Positions 1-8,493 of a stretch of 64,000 nucleotides of DNA are shown here, one piece after another; the stretch's first letter is position 1, and every line of letters starts with the position of its first letter. The translations under genes and the position numbers were made by a program. The DNA lies in contig NZ_LR733844.1 in the NCBI RefSeq assembly GCF_902506455.1, forward strand, positions 2,685,303-2,749,302, given 5' to 3'. Source of the stretch: Sphingomonas sp. 8AM (lineage in GTDB: Bacteria > Pseudomonadota > Alphaproteobacteria > Sphingomonadales > Sphingomonadaceae). Under the pieces are notes generated by a model, which was not told the origin of the DNA, made no database searches, and was given only the letters and a program-made list of their open reading frames with translations.

Positions 1-22
1 CCAGGATCAAACTCTCAAGTTT
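1..22 (-). rRNA. rrs: 16S ribosomal RNA, 5' end only (partial)
   Basis: The complement of the first bases contains the universal 5' segment of bacterial 16S rRNA (AGAGTTTGATCCTGG), so the gene starts near position 22 on the minus strand and continues past the left edge of the window. The exact mature end is set by alignment with the E. coli 16S start from memory and may be off by a few bases. It is the first gene of an rRNA operon whose leader and promoter lie to its right. Confidence 0.93.
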
Positions 23-209
23 GATGCTCGGTTAAAGGGCAGCGGAATAACCACCCCAAAACCGCTCACTTCAAGGAGCCGTTCCTGCACAATTTCACGT
101 ATGGAAAACGTAAAAAAGACACATGAAACGACTTAACTTCTGACGAACCCTCACACACCTTGAATGTGCAAGACCCGCAGAGCCGCCGCCCACATGTCCC
201 TTCATCTTA

Positions 210-229
210 CCTACAATGTCAAAGAGCGG
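210..229 (-). promoter_or_regulatory. boxA-like rRNA antitermination site in the 16S leader
   Basis: On the minus strand this reads GCTCTTTGACATTG. It closely matches the boxA element (TGCTCTTTAACA in E. coli) that loads NusB/NusE onto rRNA transcripts, and the same word is common ahead of alphaproteobacterial 16S genes. It lies about 190 bases upstream of the 16S start, in the transcribed leader. Confidence 0.7.
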
Positions 230-343
230 CAAAAGCCGGCACCACCCTCTCACTACCTTCAGGTAGCAGAGGCCAGTGCCACATCTCGCTGTCACCGCTG
301 CGATCCCAAACCGGAAGGTCCAGTCCGCCGCTGCGGTGACACC

Positions 344-372
344 CATCTAGGGGGCTCGATCGGATGCGTAAA
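344..372 (-). promoter_or_regulatory. candidate rRNA operon promoter
   Basis: The minus strand carries TTTACG (367-372) and TAGATG (344-349) separated by 17 bases, a plausible sigma-70 pair. Initiation near 337 would give a leader of about 315 bases that includes the boxA. A second weaker pair begins with TTGAAA about 20 bases further upstream. This is pattern recognition only, without transcript data. The rest of 23-680 has no convincing gene: its short reading frames lack start signals and family motifs. Confidence 0.45.
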
Positions 373-681
373 GCCCTTTTTACGGATTCTTTCAAAAAAG
401 TGGAACGAGGCGGCGTGCCGGGCTTTGTAGGCGCCTCCATCGCCACTTTTAGGCTGAGGCTTCGCTTTTGACGGCGGGCGGCCGATTTCTGCGACTGCGC
501 TTCGGTGTTTGACCCGGCGGGGCTCGCCACGCCGCTGAAGTCTCGACCTCCGCTACTCGCGCGTCTGGCGCTCGGAGCCGTACCCGTGGGTTTCCGCTAG
601 ACAGTCAACTTTGCTGGCATGATCCGTTGCCGATGATCGTCGCCGCAGAAACGCCAACGCCGCCAGTGCGACGAACCTCCT

Positions 682-2025
682 TCAGCCGCGTGGCAACGTG
701 ATCGTCACCCTTAGTCCTGGCACCGTGTCGCCGAGCGCCAGTTCGCCGCCGTGCAATCGTGCGACAGCTGCCGCTAGCGAAAGGCCTAACCCCGCTCCGC
801 CCCCCTGCCGCGCCTCGTCGAGCCGACCAAATCGGCGGAGTGCCTCCTCGCGCCGCGCGACTGGTATGCCGACGCCCCGATCGGCGACCGCGATCGCCAC
901 CGCCAATTCCTGCACCTGCAAGGCGAGCGTGATCGACCCTTCTCCGTATTTCAGCGAATTGTCGATGATGTTGCCCAGCGCCTGCGCCAGCAGCTCGCGG
1001 TGCACCGGCACGACGCACGGGCCCGGCGCCTCTACCGACAAGCTACGTCCCTGATCCTCCGCAAGCGGTGCGTACATCTCGGCGATGCCGTCCAGCTCGG
1101 CAGCAAGATCGGTCGCGGTGAAATGCTCGCGCCCGATCCCCGCCTCGGCGCGCGTGATACTCAGCGCGGTCTGCACCAGCGCGAACAACCGGTCTGCCTC
1201 GGCAAGCGCGCGGTCGAGCGCCTCGACCGCGGCGGGCTCGCGCACCTGCCCGCCCGCCCTTTCAAGCACTGCGCGCATGCGCGTCAACGGTGACTTGAGA
1301 TCGTGCGCAAGCCCGTCGGTCGCCATGCGCAACTCGCCCATCAACGTCTCAACCCGCTCCAAGGCGCCATTGATCGCTACGCCGAGCGTCGCCAGCGCGT
1401 CGCGCGAGCCGTCGGCGGGCACCCGCGCGCCGAGATCGCCGGCCGCGACCGCGTTCAGTGCCGCAAGCGGCTCCTCGAGACGGGCGACGATAGTGCGCGC
1501 TGCGATCCACGCCGCCAGCGCCGCGAAGATCAACGCCAACGGCAGCGCCACTCCGCTCACCTGCTCCAACATCCGCATCGCCCGCACCTCGCCAGCCACG
1601 ATTGTCCCGACCAGCAAGCGCTCACCGGTCGGCAGGCGCAACGCCTCGACATGCATCGGTTCGGCGGTGTTCAATCCACTACGATAGAGCGTCACCTCGG
1701 TCGCGCGACCATCGCGCACCACGCTCGGCGGCCAGGCATCGAGATTGCCGCCGATCCAGGCGCCGTTTCGGTCGACGAGCAGCAATACCGTGCCCGGCGT
1801 CACCAGCCGCCCGGTTCGCAGCGCCACCTCGCGCCGGACCCCCGCCGCGCCGCCTGCGGCGTAACTCGCGCGCAAATCGTCGCGCAGCACCGCCACGGTG
1901 CGCTGCGCATCGGTCTGCAACTGCCGGCGCACCGCAATGCCGATCGTCACGATCAGCGCTGCGGCGCTGACCAGCTGCAGCAGGAAGACCAGCGCGGCAA
2001 AGCGAAAGGTGGCGGAGCGCAGCAT
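682..2025 (-). CDS. HAMP-domain sensor histidine kinase
   Basis: This 447-residue inner-membrane kinase has a membrane segment at about 10-32, a periplasmic region, a second membrane segment at about 158-178, then HAMP, HisKA and HATPase domains. The phospho-accepting His241 sits in AHDLKSPLTR. The N box (NIIDNSLKYG), G1 box (ADRGVGIP) and G2 box (GAGLGLSLA) are all intact, so it should be active. It is the last gene of a PDZ protein, regulator and kinase set, starting 15 bases after the regulator stop, and is presumably the partner of that regulator. The stimulus is unknown; its family resembles QseC/PmrB-type kinases. Confidence 0.9.
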   Translation of the reverse strand: MLRSATFRFAALVFLLQLVSAAALIVTIGIAVRRQLQTDAQRTVAVLRDDLRASYAAGGAAGVRREVALRTGRLVTPGTVLLLVDRNGAWIGGNLDAWPPSVVRDGRATEVTLYRSGLNTAEPMHVEALRLPTGERLLVGTIVAGEVRAMRMLEQVSGVALPLALIFAALAAWIAARTIVARLEEPLAALNAVAAGDLGARVPADGSRDALATLGVAINGALERVETLMGELRMATDGLAHDLKSPLTRMRAVLERAGGQVREPAAVEALDRALAEADRLFALVQTALSITRAEAGIGREHFTATDLAAELDGIAEMYAPLAEDQGRSLSVEAPGPCVVPVHRELLAQALGNIIDNSLKYGEGSITLALQVQELAVAIAVADRGVGIPVARREEALRRFGRLDEARQGGGAGLGLSLAAAVARLHGGELALGDTVPGLRVTITLPRG

Positions 2026-2040
2026 CGCGACCGGGCGGCG

Positions 2041-2727
2041 TCAGGGGTCGAGCCCGAGGCGATATCCGGCCCCGCGCACCGTATGCAGCAAGGGCCGATC
2101 GAATCCCTCGTCCACCTTTTTGCGCAGCCGGCTGAGGTGCACGTCGATGACATTGGTGCCGGGATCAAAATGATAGTCCCAGACGCCTTCCAGCAACATC
2201 GTGCGCGTCACCACCTGATCGACATGGCGCAGCATGAATTCCAGCAGCCGGAATTCGCGCGGCTGAAGGTCAATCGCCTTGCCTGCGCGCTTCGTCCGCC
2301 GCGCGAGCAGGTCCATTTCCAGTTCGCCGCAACGCAGCACCGTCTCCACCGCTTTGGCCGCGCCGCCGCGTCGGATCAGCAGCCGGATGCGCGCCAGCAG
2401 CTCGACGAATGCAAATGGTTTGGTCAGATAATCGTCAGCGCCATGGGTCAGCCCGTGGATGCGGTCGTCCGCTGCACCGAGCGCCGACAGCACGATCACC
2501 GGCGTTTCGATCCCGGCGGCGCGTACCGCCGCGAGCACCCCCATGCCGTCGATCCCCGGCAACATCCGGTCGAGCACGACGCAATCATAACCGCCGTCGG
2601 TGGCATGGAACAAACCGTCACGGCCATTCGCGGCGCGATCGACGACGAAGCCTTCTTCGGTCAGGCCGCGCGCGATGAAATCGGCGGTGGCATCGTCATC
2701 CTCGATCAGCAGGACCTTGTTGGCCAC
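2041..2727 (-). CDS. OmpR-family response regulator
   Basis: A 228-residue two-domain regulator. The receiver domain has the acidic pocket at residues 9-11, phosphorylated Asp53 (VVLDRMLPG) and Lys103 (LTKPF). The C-terminal winged-helix DNA-binding domain ends near YRLG. I chose the GTG start at 2727 because the frame becomes a canonical receiver there (VANKVLLIEDD). The 42 residues upstream are antisense-like and overlap the PDZ gene in another frame. The start lies 32 bases inside that gene, implying translational coupling. It probably controls this operon, possibly through the palindrome at 3204-3229. Confidence 0.9.
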   Translation of the reverse strand: MANKVLLIEDDDATADFIARGLTEEGFVVDRAANGRDGLFHATDGGYDCVVLDRMLPGIDGMGVLAAVRAAGIETPVIVLSALGAADDRIHGLTHGADDYLTKPFAFVELLARIRLLIRRGGAAKAVETVLRCGELEMDLLARRTKRAGKAIDLQPREFRLLEFMLRHVDQVVTRTMLLEGVWDYHFDPGTNVIDVHLSRLRKKVDEGFDRPLLHTVRGAGYRLGLDP

Positions 2728-3148
2728 GCCCGTCTCCCCCGCCTGCGTCCAGATGCAGGTCGACCTCTCTCTTGCCGCGGCGGACGCGAATGTCGAGGCT
2801 TTGCCCGAGGAAAGCGTGATCGGCGGTCTCGACGTCGGGAACGGGCGCGCCACCGACCGCCTCGATCACGTCACCCACCAGCAGGCCGCCACGCCGCGCG
2901 GCGCCGGTGGCACGAACGCTGTTGACCACCACCGATTCGCCGCCGAGCGGCGCAAACGTCGCACCGATCCGCTCGCTGCCGCGCAGTCCCGCGCTGTGCA
3001 TGCCAAGCGCGCGCGACCAGAACAACCCGCCGATCAGCGCGGCCAGGATCACGAACAGCGCCAGCAGTCCGATCGTACGGACATCGGGGTCGGCGCCGAT
3101 CGTGAACCCGTCGCGTGCACGCTGCTGCCGGGGCGGCATGGTTGACAT
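2696..3148 (-). CDS. membrane-anchored PDZ-domain protein
   Basis: A 150-residue protein with a short cytoplasmic N-terminus, one membrane helix at about residues 26-45 and a periplasmic PDZ-like domain (SVRATGAARRGGLLVGDVIEAV). It has no protease domain. I chose the ATG at 3148 because a GGAGG lies 8 bases upstream; an ATG at 3163 is possible. As the first gene of a three-gene operon with a response regulator and a kinase, it may sense or scaffold envelope signals for the kinase. That role is inferred from context only. Confidence 0.8.
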   Translation of the reverse strand: MSTMPPRQQRARDGFTIGADPDVRTIGLLALFVILAALIGGLFWSRALGMHSAGLRGSERIGATFAPLGGESVVVNSVRATGAARRGGLLVGDVIEAVGGAPVPDVETADHAFLGQSLDIRVRRGKREVDLHLDAGGGDGRGQQGPADRG

Positions 3149-3203
3149 GGCAAGAACCTCCATTTTCACCCCGTAACCGATTGGGACTTGACGCAAGATG
3201 AGC

Positions 3204-3229
3204 CGATCATGACCGATCGGTCATGATCG
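3204..3229. promoter_or_regulatory. 26-bp perfect palindrome, candidate operator
   Basis: The sequence from 3204 to 3229 is identical to its own reverse complement (half-site CGATCATGACCGA). A further copy of ATGACCGA lies in direct orientation at 3233-3240. It sits 56 bases upstream of the PDZ-regulator-kinase operon and 145 bases upstream of the divergent glycan enzyme gene, so it could serve either or both. The binding protein is unknown; autoregulation by the response regulator at 2041-2727 is one guess. Confidence 0.6.
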
Positions 3230-3373
3230 TGGATGACCGAAACGTAATCTGCTCATCACGCTATCTCCATTGATCGCGATCTATATCGGCCATGTTCGGG
3301 TGTATCGCCCGTCGGGAGTTGATTCGTGATCCTGATGATCGTCGCTGCCGCGACCATGGGCAGGCGTTAAGCC

Positions 3374-6300
3374 ATGGCCCAGCCCATTTTTTTCGACCCG
3401 ACCGGCCGGCGCAGCCGCCTGTCGAAACGCGTGGTCGCCGCCTTGTTGGTGGCGATCGTCATCAGCGCGGCAGTCTTCGCTCTCACGCTGATCCGTGTGC
3501 CGCGCGGGCGCGATCTCGCGCTCCCGCTGCCACAGCCGCGCGCGGCGGCCTTGCGGATGGAGAAGTCGCTGGGTGGCGGTATCGCCGGGTGGCTGCCGCA
3601 TCGTCCGGCAGCCGCCGATCCGCATTCCCCATTGTCGATCGGCTTCTACGTCCCCGGCGACGACGCCAGCATCGCCTCGCTGCGCCGCCACAGTGCGAGC
3701 CTCGACTGGGTCGTACCGGCCACGATCAGTGTATTCGGCCCAGCCCACCAGGTGCAGGTCGAACCCGACCCGGCGTTCGACCAGATGATCGGAGCGATGA
3801 AACACGCGCCCAAGGTGCTGCCGATGGTCCAGAATTTCGGCAACAGCGATTGGGATGGTGCCGGCGCCGCGGCGCTGCTCCACGACCCGCGCGCGGCCGA
3901 CAGCTTTGCGCGCCGGCTCGGCCGCTATGTCGCGATCCGGCATCGCGCCGGGCTGGTCATGGACTTCGAAACGCTGCCCGCGGCGTCAATGGGCGATTAC
4001 CAGCGCTTTCTCCGGCAGCTGCGCGCGGCGATGCCCAAGGGCGCGCAACTGGCAGTCACCGTTCCGGCGGAGGATGATGCCTGGCCGCTGGCCGCGCTGG
4101 CGCGCGTCTCCGACCGGCTGATCTTCATGGCCTATGACCAGCATTGGGAGGGCGGCACACCCGGCCCGATCGCGGGTCAGACATGGTTCGTCGATCAGGT
4201 CGCCAAGGCGATCCGCACGGTCGGCCGCGAGAAACTGGTCGTCGCGCTCGGGAGCTATGCCTATGACTGGCATGGCGACGACACCGACGCGCTGTCGATC
4301 GAGGATGCCTGGCTTGCCGCGCACGACAGCCAGGCGCCGGTCAGCTTCGACCGAAATGCCGGAAACGCCGGTTTCGCCTATGACGAAGGCGACCATCGCC
4401 ACACGATCTGGATGCTCGACGCTGCGACCAGCTGGAACCAGCTCGTTGCGCTCAAGCACCTCGGCATCGACGATGTCGCGCTGTGGCGGCTGGGCAGCGA
4501 AGACCCCGGCATCTGGAGCGATCTCACCGCCTGGCGCACCGGCGGGAAGCCGGACCTTTCCTCGCCGCGGGCGTTGCTGAACGCCGATGTCGAGGGCAGC
4601 GGCGAGATCCTGCGGATTACCGCCACCCCGACGCCCGGCGTGCGGCAGGTGACGCACAATCGCAACGGTATGATCACCGACGAACATTACGCTGCCTTGC
4701 CGACGCCGTTCGTCGTGCGGCGGACGGGCGCGCAGAACCCGAAGCTGCTGGCGCTCACCTTCGACGACGGCCCGGATCCGACGTGGACACCGAAGATCCT
4801 GAAGGAGCTTGAGCAGGCGGGCGTCCCCGGCACCTTCTTCGTCATCGGGCAGAACGCGCTGGAGGAGCCCGGCCTGCTCAACCGGATCATCGCGGACGGC
4901 GGCGAGATCGGTAATCACACCTACAGCCATCCCAATCTGGCCGCCGTGTCGGACGGGCAGGCGCAGCTGGAGATCAACACGACGCAGCGGCTTGTCGAAG
5001 CTTATACGGGCCGGCGCATGACGCTGTTCCGCGCGCCTTATTTCGGCGACGCGGAGCCGACGACCACCGACGAACTCGGGCCGGCGTTGATCGCGCAGAA
5101 TCTCGGCTACACCGTCACCGGGCTGCACGTCGACCCGGACGATTGGGCGCGACCCGGCACCGAGACCGTCGTCGAGCAGGTGCTCGATCAGGTGCACAAC
5201 GCCACGCCTGTAAGCTCGGGTAACATCATCCTCCTCCACGACGGTGGCGGAGATCGATCGGAAACGGTCGCGGCGCTGCCCCGGATCATCGATACGCTGA
5301 AAGGCGAAGGCTATCGCTTCGTCACCGTCTCGCAGCTGGCGGGGCTCAATCAGGCGCAGGCGATGCCGAAGGTCGAAGGCCGCGATCTGGTCGCGGTTCG
5401 CGCCGACGTCGCGATGTTCGTCGTGCTCGCCGGCGTCGTCGCGCTGATCGGCTGGCTGTCGTATCTGGCGATCGGGCTTGGGATGGCCCGCGCGGTGCTG
5501 ATGGCCGCACTCGCCTGGGTGCAGAGCCGCCGCCGCCGCGGCGAGCCGCCGGTCTATCGTCCGACCGTCTCGGTCATCATCCCGGCGTATAATGAGGAAC
5601 GGGTGATCGCCAGCTCGGTCGCTCGCGTGCTGTCCAGCGATTATCCCGACCTGCAAGTCATCGTCGCCGATGACGGGTCGCGCGATGGCACGAGCGCCGC
5701 TGTCTCGACGGCGTTCGCCGATGAGCCGCGCGTCACGCTGCTGACCCTCCAGAACGGCGGCAAGGCCGCGGCGTTGAACCGCGCCCTGCTTCAGGCGACG
5801 GGCGAGGTCGTGATCGCGCTCGATGCCGATACGCAGTTCGAGGCCGAGACGATCACCCGTCTCGTCCGCTGGTTCGCCGATCCGCGGATCGGGGCAGTCG
5901 CGGGCGACGCGCGGGTCGGCAACCGCGTGAACCTCGTTACACGCTGGCAGGCGATCGAATATATCACCGCGCAGAACCTTGAGCGACGCGCGCTCGCCGG
6001 GTTCGATGCGATGACGGTCGTCCCCGGCGCGGTCGGCGCATGGCGGCGCGCCGCGCTCGATGCCGTGGGCGGCTATCCCGAAGACACGCTGGCCGAGGAT
6101 CAGGACCTGACGATCGCCATCCAGCGCGCCGGCTGGCGCGTCACCTACGATCCGCGCGCGGTCGCATGGACCGAGGCGCCCGAGACGTTCCGCGCGCTCG
6201 CCAAGCAGCGCTATCGCTGGGCGTTCGGGACGCTGCAATGCCTGTGGAAGCACCGGGCAATCCTGCGCAAGCGCAAGCCGTCGGGCCTCGCGCTGGTCGG

Positions 6301-6679
6301 TCTGCCGCAGGCGTGGCTGTTCCAGATCCTGTTCGCTGCCATATCGCCGCTGATCGACCTGACGTTGGTGCTGTCGATCGTCGGCACTGCGCTGCGTGTC
6401 CACCAGCACGGCTGGGCGCAGACCAGTGGCGATATCAGCAAGATGGGGCTGTACTGGATCGCCTTTACCGCGGTCGAGGTGGTGTGCGGCTGGGTGGCCT
6501 ACCGCCTCGACGGGCGGAAGGAGCGCTACCCAGCGGTGCTGCTAATCGCGCAGCGGCTCGTTTACCGCCAGATCATGTACGGCGTGGTAATCCGCGCGAT
6601 CTCCTCGGCGGTGCGGGGGATGGTGGTCGGCTGGGGCAAGCTGGAACGCACCGGGCGCGTTGCGGCGCCCGCGGAATGA
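3374..6679 (+). CDS. three-domain membrane glycan enzyme: GH18-like, NodB deacetylase, GT2 glycosyltransferase
   Basis: A protein of 1101 residues. An N-terminal membrane helix (about 18-42) leads to a GH18-like region (about 85-385) that keeps the catalytic core as MDFE with Glu199. A NodB polysaccharide deacetylase follows (about 455-650), with Asp464-Asp465 (TFDDGPD), His515/His519 (HTYSH), RAPY at 553-556 and His622-Asp623. After a helix at about 680-710 comes a processive GT2 domain (about 730-960) with DD766-767, DAD817-819, ED908-909 and QRYRW945-949, then more membrane helices. Together these suggest synthesis, deacetylation and trimming of an exported N-acetylhexosamine polymer. No other polysaccharide genes are adjacent. 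The polymer is unknown. Confidence 0.88.
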   Translation: MAQPIFFDPTGRRSRLSKRVVAALLVAIVISAAVFALTLIRVPRGRDLALPLPQPRAAALRMEKSLGGGIAGWLPHRPAAADPHSPLSIGFYVPGDDASIASLRRHSASLDWVVPATISVFGPAHQVQVEPDPAFDQMIGAMKHAPKVLPMVQNFGNSDWDGAGAAALLHDPRAADSFARRLGRYVAIRHRAGLVMDFETLPAASMGDYQRFLRQLRAAMPKGAQLAVTVPAEDDAWPLAALARVSDRLIFMAYDQHWEGGTPGPIAGQTWFVDQVAKAIRTVGREKLVVALGSYAYDWHGDDTDALSIEDAWLAAHDSQAPVSFDRNAGNAGFAYDEGDHRHTIWMLDAATSWNQLVALKHLGIDDVALWRLGSEDPGIWSDLTAWRTGGKPDLSSPRALLNADVEGSGEILRITATPTPGVRQVTHNRNGMITDEHYAALPTPFVVRRTGAQNPKLLALTFDDGPDPTWTPKILKELEQAGVPGTFFVIGQNALEEPGLLNRIIADGGEIGNHTYSHPNLAAVSDGQAQLEINTTQRLVEAYTGRRMTLFRAPYFGDAEPTTTDELGPALIAQNLGYTVTGLHVDPDDWARPGTETVVEQVLDQVHNATPVSSGNIILLHDGGGDRSETVAALPRIIDTLKGEGYRFVTVSQLAGLNQAQAMPKVEGRDLVAVRADVAMFVVLAGVVALIGWLSYLAIGLGMARAVLMAALAWVQSRRRRGEPPVYRPTVSVIIPAYNEERVIASSVARVLSSDYPDLQVIVADDGSRDGTSAAVSTAFADEPRVTLLTLQNGGKAAALNRALLQATGEVVIALDADTQFEAETITRLVRWFADPRIGAVAGDARVGNRVNLVTRWQAIEYITAQNLERRALAGFDAMTVVPGAVGAWRRAALDAVGGYPEDTLAEDQDLTIAIQRAGWRVTYDPRAVAWTEAPETFRALAKQRYRWAFGTLQCLWKHRAILRKRKPSGLALVGLPQAWLFQILFAAISPLIDLTLVLSIVGTALRVHQHGWAQTSGDISKMGLYWIAFTAVEVVCGWVAYRLDGRKERYPAVLLIAQRLVYRQIMYGVVIRAISSAVRGMVVGWGKLERTGRVAAPAE

Positions 6680-6784
6680 CCCGCCGATCGTCACTCCGGC
6701 GCGGGCACCGGGGTGACGATCCGCTGCGCCATCCCGCCATGTCGTGGATTGCGGTGCGCCGACGGGGGTGGGAAGAACGTCGTC

Positions 6785-8149
6785 ATGCGTCCTACTCTTC
6801 TGCTCCCCGCCGTGATTCTCGTGAGTGTCCCGGCATTTGCACAGTCACCACAATCAGTGCGCGCGGACGATCGCACCAACTGGGTCCGCGCGGTCGCCGC
6901 CGGTTACAAGGCCGCTTTCCTCTGTGCCGGAATTTTCAACGCCGGGCGTAGCGAGAGGCAGATCGAGGCCGTCGAACTGCGCGGCATCTATCCCGAATAT
7001 GAGACCATCGTTCCGACGCTTGCCGCGAAGATCGATCGACGCCGTGGCATGGTCAGCGTCGCTTTCGACCGGCAGCTTCCGTCCCGCCATGCGACATGGC
7101 GCGCCGGTCGCGGTTGTACGCTCGCACCGATCGGCGCTCCCCCGATTGCCGGCGTCCGTATCGCCCCCGCCCCGCCGGCCGGGGCCGATCCTCGATCATG
7201 GCCGCTCGGCGACGCCGGCATCGCGCCACAGCCATCGACTGCGCTCGAACGCGTGGTGGAGCGCGCCTTTACCGGGACCTATGGCAGCGGAACCGACACG
7301 CTTGGCGTCGTCGTGCTGCGCGAGGGCCGCGTGGTCGCCGAACGCTATCGTGAGGGTTTCGGCCCGTTCGTTGCCAATCGCACCTGGTCGGTCGCCAAGA
7401 GCGTAACGGGCACATTGGTGGGGATGAGCGGGGTCGACCCGAACCGCCCCGTCGCTATCCGCGAATGGAAAAGTTCGTATGGCCTCGATCCGCGCGCGCG
7501 GATCACGCTCGACCAGCTGTTACGGATGGCATCCGGATTACACAGCGACACCGCCGGCAACCGTACCGATGCGATCTACTTCGGCGGCACCACCGTCGCC
7601 GAACAGGCGACATCATGGCCGCTCTCCTCGCGCCCCGGCGAGCGCTTCCGCTATGCCAACAACGATATCCTGCTGGCGGCGCGTTCGCTGCGCAGCACAT
7701 TGGGCGACGCTCGCTATCGCGCCTTACCGCAACGGCTTTTCGCCACGCTGGGAATGCGACACACCGTCGTGCAGAGCGACTGGAACGACGATTACATCGC
7801 GTCGAGCGACATATGGACCACCGCGCGCGACCTCGCCCGGCTGGGGCAGTTCTGGCTGCAGGACGGCGTCTGGCAAGGCCGACGTCTGCTGCCCGCGGGC
7901 TGGATGCGCTATATGACCACTGCCAAAGCGCCGCAGCCCGAACGCAGCGAGGGGTACGGCGCCTCGATCTGGCTCTTCGGTCCGGCGCAGGGGCTGCCGA
8001 CCGGAAGCTACTCGGCGCAAGGCAATCGCGGACAATATGTGATGGTCGTGCCGTCGCACCGACTGGTCGTGGTTCGTCGCGGCGAGGATCCAGGCGCCGC
8101 ACGCTTTGATGTGGCGCGGTTTACCGCCGACGTGATCGCCGCCCCATGA
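6785..8149 (+). CDS. secreted serine hydrolase, class C beta-lactamase/penicillin-binding-like family
   Basis: 454 residues with a signal peptide (MRPTLLLPAV...AFAQ, cut after about residue 20). The serine beta-lactamase fold motifs are visible: SVAK (Ser202, Lys205) and YAN (Tyr290, Asn292). The ATG at 6785 is preferred over an in-frame ATG at 6713 because it starts directly at the signal peptide. Members of this family act as esterases, D-amino peptidases or lactamases, so the substrate cannot be named. Its stop overlaps the next start (ATGA). A true resistance role looks unlikely. Confidence 0.83.
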   Translation: MRPTLLLPAVILVSVPAFAQSPQSVRADDRTNWVRAVAAGYKAAFLCAGIFNAGRSERQIEAVELRGIYPEYETIVPTLAAKIDRRRGMVSVAFDRQLPSRHATWRAGRGCTLAPIGAPPIAGVRIAPAPPAGADPRSWPLGDAGIAPQPSTALERVVERAFTGTYGSGTDTLGVVVLREGRVVAERYREGFGPFVANRTWSVAKSVTGTLVGMSGVDPNRPVAIREWKSSYGLDPRARITLDQLLRMASGLHSDTAGNRTDAIYFGGTTVAEQATSWPLSSRPGERFRYANNDILLAARSLRSTLGDARYRALPQRLFATLGMRHTVVQSDWNDDYIASSDIWTTARDLARLGQFWLQDGVWQGRRLLPAGWMRYMTTAKAPQPERSEGYGASIWLFGPAQGLPTGSYSAQGNRGQYVMVVPSHRLVVVRRGEDPGAARFDVARFTADVIAAP

Positions 8150-8493
8150 CGTTCGACACCTGGGACGATGTCGCCGCCTTCGCACTGACACTGCCGGGTG
8201 CCGAGGTATCCACATCTTGGGGACAGCCCGCCATCAGGATTCGCGGAAAGCTGATCTGTTCGACCGGGCGCGAGCCGGACAGTTTCCATGTCTCGTCCCG
8301 CCCCGACGAGAAGGCGATGCTGCTCGAAAGCGATCCCGGGAGTTTCTGGCAGACTCCGCATTACGCGAACTGGCCGGGACTGCTCGTCCGCTACGGCAGC
8401 AGCGATCCCGATCGCATTCGGGCGGTGCTCGCGCGGGCTTGGTGGGATCGGGCGACACACGCAGCGCGCGCGGTATATGGCCCCCGCCCCTGA
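8146..8493 (+). CDS. MmcQ/YjbR-like small protein
   Basis: 115 residues resembling the MmcQ/YjbR (DUF419) family, small proteins with a CyaY-like fold sometimes described as DNA-binding. Visible family traits are an N-terminal LPGAEVSTSWGQPAIRI, a central KAMLLESDPG stretch and a C-terminal helix starting RAVLARAWWDRAT. It overlaps the serine hydrolase by four bases and the next gene by 17 bases, so the three are probably co-translated. Cellular role unknown. A second, smaller relative lies at 22945-23217. Confidence 0.75.
   Translation: MTFDTWDDVAAFALTLPGAEVSTSWGQPAIRIRGKLICSTGREPDSFHVSSRPDEKAMLLESDPGSFWQTPHYANWPGLLVRYGSSDPDRIRAVLARAWWDRATHAARAVYGPRP

Noticed and set aside
3986..6409. 807-residue minus-strand reading frame
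   Set aside because: It is antisense to the GH18/NodB/GT2 gene, rich in Arg, Asp, Gln and His without family motifs. GC-rich codon bias creates such frames.
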